Assembly: GCA_021234155.1 (NCBI GenBank)
Contig: JAJEKV010000034.1
Span: forward strand, 4,726,028 to 4,790,027
DNA from: Isoetes taiwanensis
Taxonomy: Eukaryota > Streptophyta > Lycopodiopsida > Isoetales > Isoetaceae
Length of the DNA: 64,000 nt
Direction of reading: 5' to 3'
Notes under the pieces: generated by a model
The model's database searches: none
Seen by the model: the letters and a program-made list of their open reading frames with translations, nothing else
Told to the model about the DNA's origin: nothing
Shown here: positions 24,189 through 32,274 of the stretch, piece after piece
Layout of the letters: every line of letters begins with the position of its first letter
Position numbering within the stretch: position 1 is the first letter of the stretch
Program-made: the position numbers and the translations under genes

Positions 24189-24204
24189 TTTTGGGTGTCT
24201 TGTG
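24189..24204 (-). repeat. Right terminal inverted repeat of the CACTA-like element
   Basis: Complement reads CACAAGACACCCAAAA; it is followed by the TGT duplication at 24205-24207. Confidence 0.75.
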
Positions 24205-24207
24205 TGT

Positions 24208-24600
24208 GGGCTGTACAACCTTGCTCAATACCTTTCTTCAGAATGTCTTGGGATGATGATCTAGGAGACCGAACATCTGTTGCTGGTGCTCTGCGAGATA
24301 TCTGGCTTTCTTGTTCTTGAGGTAGGGGCGGTATTGACTGATGGCCTGTGGGGGGGGAGGTGGGATCGGTGGCCAGAGTTCGTGTTTAAGCTCCCGGCGC
24401 TCATCATCGAACCATCTGTTGCGGGGGAAGGTGGTAGCGCCGGAGGTTCTCCGTGAGTGGCCTCTCCCAAAGCATCTTTCATCAGCTGTCAGAAGCAGGT
24501 ACAGATTGCTGCTGAAGTGTGGGGAGTTGCAGTAGTCCCGCCAGATCATGCTCAAGCATCTAGGCATAGATTCATGCACGGTCGTAGTCCGGGCATAGCC
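24208..24600 (-). pseudogene. LINE ORF2, segment before RT
   Basis: The minus strand reads FPRNRWFDDERRELKHEL, then QAISQYRPYLKNKKARYLAE, then MFGLLDHHPKTF, a TGA stop, and RKVLSKVVQPT. This is the linker between endonuclease and RT in LINE ORF2. Joining across the CACTA-like element gives VVQPT followed by GNITSEQW with no change of frame. The TGA replaces what is normally a TGG (W) codon after PKTF. Confidence 0.75.
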
Positions 24601-24627
24601 GGGGCACCTGCGGTGTTGAGGCAATGG

Positions 24628-24634
24628 ATGAATG
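24628..24634. repeat. LINE target duplication, copy 2 (ATGAATG)
   Basis: Identical to 16287-16293; it marks the 5' junction of the LINE with the MULE. Confidence 0.85.
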
Positions 24635-24859
24635 GGGCTTCCTTGCACAAGCTATCCTTTAGAGCCTGCAACCACATTGTTATAGGTCTGGTCTTTTGAG
24701 AATTGGTCAATACATAAGCCAATGGCAAACCATTGCAATGGTTATCAAATTCAATCAATGTGAAAAGATAGAACCTGCATGGCAAGAATCAAGTTAGATC
24801 TACAATTATCCCAAGTATTAACTATTGAAAAGGGAATATTGTCATTGGTTTTGAACGTG

Positions 24860-25018
24860 GAGTCCATGCATATTGCTCTATTCTTGCCACCAAACCTCAA
24901 CATATTCTCTCTTAAAATAGGAGTCATAACTTCCAATTGAGTCCATGCATATTGCTCTATTCTTGCCAAACCTCAACATATTCTCTCTTTGAATTGGAGT
25001 CATAACTCCCAATTGAAA
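24860..25018 (-). repeat. 79-bp tandem duplication inside the MULE gene
   Basis: 'gagtccatgcatattgctct' occurs at 24860 and 24939, each followed by 'attcttgcc', 'aaacctcaacatattctctct' and 'ggagtcataact'. The spacing of 79 is not a multiple of three, so the duplication shifts the transposase frame. Confidence 0.85.
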
Positions 25019-26179
25019 TAGGTCCCCTTATTGATAGAGCATATTCTCTCTTTGAACATGGATTCTTGATGTTGTTGCACCCCACACGTTGATCTTTGGT
25101 AGGACGATCTTCATGTAACTTCCATGTGTTTCGGACCACGTGCTTCTCAATATTGTAAACATCTCTAATTTTGAGTGTGTCATTCCTATTCATACTTTAC
25201 ATTCCATGCACATCAAGTTTCAATCTCAACCTTTCCTCCTGCATATTTATGACATTATGTCGTGTATGCCAATGGACAAGCTTCTCTCAAACCCATTCCT
25301 TCATTTCTTGGGAGATCCAAGGTGCCAACTTGAACTTGTTTCTTTTTTGGGGGTCTATTAACTTACTATGACAAGGAAGACCTTGGAGATTCTTTATCAA
25401 ATCTGTAATAACAAACATTTGAGCAATCTGGAAGAAGGTAAAGCTGCCTAACCGTGAAGTGACACTGGCAGCCCCTACAGTACATCCTCTCCGTCTCAAC
25501 CCTTTTCCTACATGTCTTGGGGTGGATGTGCTCCATCTTCAACCACATGACTTGTTTGATATCTTGTCTTGAGGTCCATATGTGCACCAATACCTGAATT
25601 ATGCATTGCAAGTTAGTGTGTAAAGCATATGCACTAATGCTAGAGACAAGACAGTAGCAATGCTTAATCCAAACTATTGAAAATGGCTCTAGAACACTGA
25701 TTTCTAGCATAAATATTGCAACCTACTCAATGAAGTGGTTCTATTGAATTGAAAGAACTTACAAATATACATCTTCAATGTCAAATAAGAGTCCCTTGTT
25801 GGTCTTGTTAATACACTTTTGGGATTAGAACATCTCAAGTAAAAACTGCAAGGTGCCTCACAATTTTACTGCTCTCCAAGAATGAAATCCTCAACCCAGT
25901 TGGTAGGGATGTAGCATGTTCAGACTAGCATATGTCCATCTCCTCAAAGAGTGGAAACTTGATGCTCTTCATGAAACCAGTAGACATTGCTATGATCATA
26001 TAAGTCTTCGGATGGGGATTCGAGTTGTAGTTCAACCCAGAGCTGCAAAAAGATAGTTCAGGAAGGATGCATGCATTACATATTTGCTCTATCTTATCCT
26101 CCAAATCGTTTATGGCACAGCCTGGCCCGGCCTTCTCATTATTGTTTTGACATGCACCAGGACAATAGAAGAAACCTGT

Positions 26180-27215
26180 AAGACCCGGGGATTCTGGAGG
26201 ATGGTCTCATGGATTTTACACATCAAAATTCTATTGGCTGGACCATGCATAGGTTGGGATATTCAAAGAGGAATGCCCGATGGGTCCGTGCTCTATCCTG
26301 GATCGTCGATTCAGTAAGGTGATTCCCCCCTCCAGAATCATCAATGTACGATCCAGATCCAGGTACCCACAACAATGGGATCCCGAAGGTCAGGATACCA
26401 CTGGCTGATAATGGAGCTTGGATTTCGTCTGGGATCATTATGGGCGATAACGGTCGTGGGATCCTGGAGGCCGGGATAACCGAGGCTAATAATGGAGGTG
26501 GGATCCTAGAGGGCGGGATCAGCAGGAACACTGTGGCCTATGGCGCAGCATGGTCAGTCAGGCCACCAATGGAGGCAAGATCCTGGAGGGGAGGATCATG
26601 GAGGCCCAATGTGGCTGATGCTGTGGCATGTCGGCCAGGTCATCATGGAGGCGAGATCCCAGAGGGCGGGATCAAGGAACACCATGGCTGATGAGGCTGC
26701 ATGTCGGCCTGGTCATTAGAAGGCAGGATCCGGGAGGCTGGATCACATGATACCAGATAATGGAGTCATCTGAGGTGGGATCCCAGAGGAGGGGATCACA
26801 ACCGTGCCATTGGGGATTTAGGAGATGGGGACCACCAGCCTCAATGGCAGATAATGGGGTCATCGCGGGACGGGATCCCAGAGGCGGGGCCCACAACCAT
26901 GCCATTGACGTGATCTTAGAAGTGGGGATCACTAGGGTCGATATTGGGAGAGGATAACAGCCAGGCCCCATGGATCCCGGAGGAGAGGATAAGACACCGT
27001 GATCCTGGAGGATGGGATCTCCTGCGAACAGCTGAGATTTCATGGGGGGGGAGGGGTGGTGGATGGCCAAGATCAGCCTGACAGTACCTGGTCCGTGTTA
27101 GTACCCCAAACGTGGGTCCTTGAACGGAACCCATCGATAATGGCCCGGGATTCCGGAGGAGGGATTTCTAGCTTCGGGATCCCCGAAACCAGGGTAAATA
27201 TATCTTCACTCGTTG
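26180..27215 (+). repeat. Degenerate GGATCC/GGAGG minisatellite
   Basis: About fourteen units of the form GGGATC(C)-(C/T)-(G/A)GAGG-n-GGGATC are spaced roughly 40-100 bp apart, for example near 26372, 26457, 26500, 26576, 26650, 26722, 26775, 26869, 26967, 26999 and 27147. Intervening bits such as 'ataatgg' and 'atggc' recur. Open frames across it are only the repeat read in frame. The last unit runs into the block shared with 12370-12480. Confidence 0.75.
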
Positions 27216-27629
27216 TATAACTTCTCAATAAAATTCTCAATATTTCAATGTAATCGCATTTCAATCACAACTACATCATATAGTTCCTCCTATCTTATTA
27301 ACTTGATACTCCAAAGCAGTTTCAATATATATTACATAGACATCCAACTACAGTATTTAGAAACCATTATGACACTAAGAATATATCTTTAGATATCAAT
27401 AATATTGCCCATTTAGCATGGGAACCATTGATTTATATAAATGGCCAGTTCAAGAATTCAAAGATTATTGTATTCATCACACATAGACCATCATAAAATT
27501 ATAGAAATATCTTCTTCTCCTTCTCCTTCTCCTTTACAGTTCACATCTAGATTTACATAATATAATGTAGAATTTACAATTACGTTGCTCCATTCAAGAT
27601 GCGAACCAACCCCAAATATGTTTCCTAGC
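27216..27629. other. AT-rich spacer
   Basis: No coding content; a short (CTTCTC)n run is at 27508-27534. Confidence 0.5.
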
Positions 27630-27659
27630 TATTACCCCAGGCCATAGTTAAGGGACATC

Positions 27660-28480
27660 CTTAAATAGCCATTATTATGGTTACATGCTTTGGAGACTCA
27701 TGAATGGTAAAGATGACTCTCCCGGTTTATGCTTCATTAGACACTCTCGTGGTCATTGTATTCCTCCAGACAATAAGATAGTCAAATCAGTTCTGCCTTG
27801 GGCATTATTTCAGTCTATGCAGCCTTTTCCAAACAGTTCTCCATTTCTGCATGAATTATTAGCAGCATGGGATGCAGTCAGGCATCTTTTTTGGCTATGT
27901 CCTTCCATCCACACCATATTGGAGACTCCATGGTGGTGGATACCACTGCCTCCAAACCCCTCAGCGCCTCCACTGGGTGCATTAGTTCATCCCCTTGAAC
28001 AAAGATGATGGGTCCTTATAGGTATTTTCTTTATTCGAGCATAGTATGAAGCCAATCCCCTATCGTTGTGGCCTGAATTTCAAGCAAAATTTCTACTCTC
28101 CATTGGGATGTGTATGTCTGGGAGAAGGTCGCAGAAAATTTGCATGGTGCAGGTTGGTGTTACAGAAAAGGTGCCTTAGGACTGTCACGAAAATATTCAC
28201 AAAAACAAACACTTTGTCAACTCAGTATAATGCCTCTGCTTAGCACTACAGCCACTCCCATTGCCAGGTGGTTAGTGCCTAGGTTCCATAACCCAATTCG
28301 AATCGTACATGGTGCAGGTTTTGGGATAAGTTGCTCCATCCTAAAGTTTCTGTAGTTTGGTGATCATTATGATTTTTGTATATTTGCAGTATGCCCACTC
28401 TGCCTTTCAGATATTGAGACTCTTGAGCATTGTCTTTTTTATTATCTAGAGATTTAGCTAGTGTCCAGCTAGACAGAAAG
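27660..28480 (+). pseudogene. L1-type LINE fragment with zf-RVT end
   Basis: The + strand frame at 27685-28008 includes PFLHELLAAWDAVRHLFW and the proline-rich PWWWIPLPPNPSAPP. From 28265 comes ARWLVPRFHNPIRIVHG. Near 28386 AVCPLCLSDIETLEHCLF gives the CPLC...ETLEHCLF zinc-binding motif that ends L1-type plant LINE ORF2 (zf-RVT). Frames change between pieces. A different LINE lineage from the one at 16.3 and 58.5 kb. Confidence 0.6.
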
Positions 28481-30355
28481 CATTCCATCTTGGCTTTGGT
28501 TAATTCCTATGGTCGATATGAAAGGGTCGCAGATGTCACATTTTTCAGGGCATTTACTCATCTGAACGCAATATTATTGTTGTGGCCCAGCACTTCTTTA
28601 AAGAATTATGACAAATTTTGTGAAGAGAGCAAAGAGAAAAGAGTTTTATCGATGCAGAAGAAGTGCTTGAATTGATTCCCATAGTGAGGGTAGAGAAGGA
28701 GAGACGCGCTAGAGAGAATCCGCACAATAGAGAATGGAGCCACGAGAAAAAAAAAGTGGGAAAAAAATTCAAAAGAAAAAGGAGGAAGAAGTGTGCGTTT
28801 TGTGCGCAAGTGTTTGTAGTAAGTCAAGATGTTGAAGCTAAAGTTGTTTGTCTATATAGATGGAAGAGCATTTTGTACATGGTAATGAAAGGTTGCTCCT
28901 TATCTCGGGCCTAAATTGAGGAAAAGGCAAATACTTGAGGTTATTGGAGGAGACTTTACGTGCAAGCTATTTGATATTATAATATGCATAGTAATGTTGG
29001 TTGATGCATTTGCATTGTTGGCTTTGATACATATGTTAGGTGCTTGAAGACAAGGCTGATTGCTTCAACATTGAAGTTACGCACAATTTCTTTAAAGTTT
29101 ATATAAATAAATGGGTAACCAAGCAAGGAAAACAAAAAGAAAACAAAGAGTCTAATCTCAATTATAGTTGTGATCTCTAATATCATCTTCCACTATCAGT
29201 CTGAATCCAAATCTTCATTACATGCAATCTCCAATACTCAATCTTGTAGTTATCTATCAGAGAAGGAAGTGAGACCTCAAAGGAGAAGTTGGTTAGACAA
29301 CATTATCAAGAGACAACCTGGCAGAAAGAAAGAAAGAATGATTTTTATCATCCACAAAGACATTAATAATGGTGTCAAATAGATGCGGAGGGCACGTCTG
29401 AAATGAAAGGTGTCAAATGTAATCTTTGGACCTCGATAAAGACAAAACATGCACTATATTACTCTATAAGTTCAACTATAGCTTTATGGTCTTGGCGCCC
29501 TGTAAAATATGGCATAGTCTCGGCACTCACAACAGTCTAACCACGCTTTATGGTTAGATCCAATGATAATTCATAGTTAAGGATCAAAATGAACTATAAT
29601 TTAGTCAAATCTATTTGTTAACATACTAGGTTTTTCCACTATAACTATAACGAAAAGGTCAGAGGTAAAACTAGACAAAATGAGGTGGCCTAAATTGATA
29701 AAATCATACTCTCAAATTACATAACACATGCCACAATAAATCCAGATTACTCTTCGCCGAAGGCATGATAAGCTAATAATAATTGGTCAATAGTAGGATA
29801 TATGGCAAAGAGATATAAAAGAATACACAAGGCCAATAAATCCATCAGTCAAAGCAGGAACTCCCACCATATCTAGATCAACCTCAACTTTACCAAAATT
29901 TATGACATTAACAAAACTCAAGTAAGACATTCCCATATAAATGAATGAAATTGCTAGGAGCGAGGCAAATTCAAGCAATAAGTTAACTTGGACTTTTAGG
30001 GAATTTGAGGATGACAAGGATACAAAAAGAAAAGGATATTTAAAAGTAGAGTAAGTGCACACATTTGTTCAAGAGCATATTTTGGTTGATATTCAAATGA
30101 CGTGTCATTTAACATTTGATTCTAACAAGGCGAAGACCATCGTTACAAGAACAAATGCCACTTTCACAACCAAGATATAGTATCCAATACAAAAATTCCA
30201 TGACCACAAGTCTAGTATAGAAGAGTACTAGTATCACAATGACCAATAAACTATTAAGAAGATCTCTGTATTTCGACCACGTAGAATGTCACAAATGTTA
30301 AGAGATATCAAAATATCTAGTATAATTCCTATGTTCTAGGCAAAACTTTAAGCGT
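28481..30355. other. No gene recognised
   Basis: AT-rich sequence with open frames of up to 91 codons and no domain. A purine-rich stretch at 28680-28800 reads as lysine/arginine-rich peptide in several frames and is probably low complexity. Confidence 0.5.
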
Positions 30356-30435
30356 TTGCTAAAGCAAGCTACTTTGGCACATTTATCGCTGCAGAGCTTC
30401 ATTTACAAAACCATCCTCTTTCGTCTCACAAAGCC

Positions 30436-30545
30436 ATCACTGCCCGCCATTGCCATCACTGCTCTGCCATCGCCATCTTCATCATCTCCATCGCCATCGC
30501 TGCTCTGCTCTGCCATCGCTGCAGCTCTGCTCGCCATCGCTGGAG
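30436..30545 (+). repeat. Low-complexity GCCATC/CTGCTCT tract
   Basis: Words GCCATC, GCTGCTCTGC and CATCGC alternate irregularly. Apparent alanine/proline/serine-rich peptides across it are composition artefacts. Confidence 0.75.
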
Positions 30546-30585
30546 GAGGAAGGGAAAAAAATTTGGCTCCCCAAGTACCATATTG

Positions 30586-30704
30586 TGGGTTCATGGTATT
30601 TGGTCGGCCATTCTAGCATGTACCGGTGACCCGCTCCCGGCTAACGCCAGTCGCGGGACCCCACCAGTACATGCCAGAATGGCATCCCAAATACCATGAA
30701 CCCA
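30586..30704. repeat. 119-bp near-perfect foldback
   Basis: The left arm starts TGGGTTCATGGTATTTGG and the right arm (30687-30704) is its exact complement. After a small asymmetric gap, the arms pair again over GCCATTCT-n-GCATGTAC-n-GGTG (30607-30627 with 30664-30683). CCCGC and GCGGG pair nearer the loop. The loop is about 15-20 bases, around 30640-30652. It could be a tiny MITE or a small-RNA precursor; there is no protein content. Confidence 0.85.
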
Positions 30705-31694
30705 TACATCAGCCTTCCAACAAGTCCAAGATGTTGACACGTGTCCCCTTGAAGGGTTGGCAAAAACTTGGCTCAGATGGTCCCATGAGTCGATCTCCAA
30801 ACAACACCCAAAATAAACACCATTGAATATGATTATTTGTGGTAGCTACACTACTGTAGATTATTGAGGGCCCTTTTTTTTAAGCCTTTTTATTATTTTC
30901 ACATGTTCCAAATTCATCCATGGGTGTTTTACAAAAATGACTATTGAACTAGGGAAGAACGCTTTGAGAACCTCACCACATAGTAAACTATGGGATTGAG
31001 CAGCAAAGGGCATATGCTGGACATCGAAAAGAATTAATGCTATTGACTTAAAAACCCTGAGTCCTTCGCTTCCATTCTATAAAACACCAATAGCTTAGAT
31101 CAAGTTCAAATGCTCAAGTGCAAGTTCAAGTCAAGCTCAGGCTCAAGCTTAGCTATGGTGTCCATGCTAGTTCCTGCGGCTATGATATTGCTGCTGGCCA
31201 TGGCTGTGCAAACTGCATATGTTTGACTGCCCTCTAAAGTGCAACTTCAACTGCAGAACTTGCAAAAGCAAGTGTGGTTACATATTACGCAACCTCCTTA
31301 TGTTAGCTCATTCTAACCTTACTGAGTGAAGGTAAGGCATATCAACAAAACTAGGTTACAAAAGTAAGACAGTTCTTTCAAGCAAACCCAAATGTTAATA
31401 CACTCCAAGACTTTAAAATGCATCTAAAATACATAGGTACTGCTTGATGGTAGTCAGTTTTCCTGTATGCTCAGGTAAATGTTTAGCTATACTGAGTTGA
31501 TGCCTAAGATGTTAAATGTGATGTTTAATGTATTGTGAACACGTGAACCTTCAATAACAAAAGGTAATGATCAACGATGTTAAAGTAAAAGACTAAACTA
31601 AATAAATATTGTATTGCATAATTTCAAATAAAAAGTGAGAGCGCACAAGTTTTGAGCGAAAGTTGTTAGCGTTCTTATAATAATTTGTATGTCA
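30705..31694. other. No gene recognised
   Basis: AT-rich. A (CAAGCTCAAG)-like low-complexity run occurs at 31100-31150. No usable open frame. Confidence 0.5.
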
Positions 31695-31905
31695 ATCCAT
31701 GGTAGTCGGTTATAGCACCTATCTATCATATGGGCGCAAAACCCGATGGCAATTGTGCGGGGTTCGACTCACGCATGTTCTTCGCATCCCAAGAATGTCC
31801 GTGAATTGAGAACTATTTGACTTCGCACAAAACTTCTTTTTGCATCAGAGGAGAGAAATGTTCGCGACGGCCGTAAGGCCGCCGCAATAAATTTCTTGTA
31901 CTACT
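31695..31905 (+). mobile_element. tRNA-headed SINE-like element
   Basis: An A-box-like TGGTAGTCGGTTATAGCACC (31700-31719) is followed 42 bases on by a B-box-like GGTTCGACTC (31761-31770). This is the internal pol III promoter layout of tRNA genes and SINEs. Folding as a functional tRNA is poor. About 90 bp downstream a strong hairpin (31854-31896) has outer AGAAAT/ATTTCT and inner GGCC-GTAA-GGCC with a GNRA-type loop. Flanking duplications were not found, so the limits are approximate. Confidence 0.6.
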
Positions 31906-32274
31906 AATAACACACTTGCTACATTGTGAACACATAAGTGTCCCCATTTCATTTGAAACAGTGAGACGTTTTTATTTCATATATGTAAGTGAGACCTGCT
32001 AACGTGGAGGGAGGACGTGGACATTTGAAACATTGGGGTCCACACAATAGAATCAACAATTAGGGACTTAGTGTAACGGAGTCCATAATTCAGTGCAAAG
32101 AGTTCGACCACCAAAGGAGAAGAAAGAGACACTAACAGAATCATATCGCCATAGCCAGACCTTCAATCCTCACTCAATTTTTCGCCCTTCTCTTTTCCCG
32201 TTAAAACCCACTTCGCATTTCGGATTTTCCTTTTTTTCCCTTCGTACAGGTGGGGTTTTATTAAGGCCGCAGTT
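31906..32274 (+). promoter_or_regulatory. Upstream region and probable 5' UTR of FAX3
   Basis: The stretch before the FAX3 start has no clear TATA box at a standard distance. A pyrimidine-rich segment (32170-32250) followed by ATG at 32275 suits a plant leader. The exact transcription start cannot be read. Confidence 0.35.

Larger units (their letters stand above)
18460..24204. mobile_element. CACTA-like (En/Spm) DNA transposon
   Basis: The left end reads CACAAGGCACCCAAAA and the right end, on the opposite strand, CACAAGACACCCAAAA. They form 16-bp terminal inverted repeats with one mismatch. A second shared phrase, ACTAGAAAACCA, follows 40-50 bp inside at both ends. Termini starting CAC, a 3-bp target duplication (TGT) and many subterminal repeats are known features of the CACTA superfamily, although the canonical CACTA pentamer is not present. 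The interior shows no clear transposase, so it is probably non-autonomous. It holds a LINE scrap (20247-20470), an inverted-repeat element (20996-21270) and a possible captured gene (22671-23470). Confidence 0.75.
16294..24627 (-). mobile_element. LINE (5'-truncated) inserted in the MULE
   Basis: The element is about 2.6 kb of LINE sequence once the 5.7-kb insertion inside it is removed (16294-18459 plus 24208-24627). Its 3' end, on the minus strand, carries the family signature '...gggtcccataggccaattgg...gacgataaaa' and a tail of short A/T-rich units (16294-16325). The same signature recurs at 20275, 36289 and 58504. It begins in the linker before RT, so it is 5'-truncated, as is usual for LINE copies. 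It is flanked by a 7-bp target duplication. Confidence 0.88.
15260..26050 (-). mobile_element. MULE (Mutator-like) element, split by nested insertions
   Basis: The 5' part of a MULE-type transposase gene lies at 24628-26050 and the 3' part at 15260-16286, both on the minus strand and in the correct order for one gene. Between them sits a LINE with the target duplication ATGAATG on each side (16287-16293 and 24628-24634). Removing the LINE plus one duplication copy fuses KEAPFI to TNDAQAKIKAEK in the same frame, a normal MULE passage. Terminal inverted repeats of the MULE were not found, so its outer limits are approximate. Confidence 0.85.
24628..26050 (-). pseudogene. MULE transposase, 5' part
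   Basis: Reading down the minus strand: near 25440-25500 a phrase RGCQCHFTVRQLYLLPDCS, near 25290-25330 KLAPWISQEMKEWV, and near 25130-25190 a helical IEKHVVRNTWKLHED. At 24840-24940 comes ENMLRFGGKNRAICMDSTF and at 24690-24760 NGLPLAYVLTNSQKTRPITM. The MDSTF and NGLPLAYV pieces are the first part of the MULE DDE domain. A 79-bp partial duplication at 24860 breaks the frame, and other stops exist, so it is inactive. Confidence 0.72.

Noticed and set aside
26344-26691. 115-codon ORF in the 26-kb region and its minus-strand partner
   Set aside because: Both are the GGATCC minisatellite read in frame, rich in G, I and P by composition.
30403-30616. Alanine/proline/serine-rich ORFs on both strands
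   Set aside because: They come from the GCCATC/CTGCTCT low-complexity tract.
31695-31775. Functional tRNA gene
   Set aside because: A and B boxes are present but acceptor and anticodon stems do not form, which suits a SINE head better.
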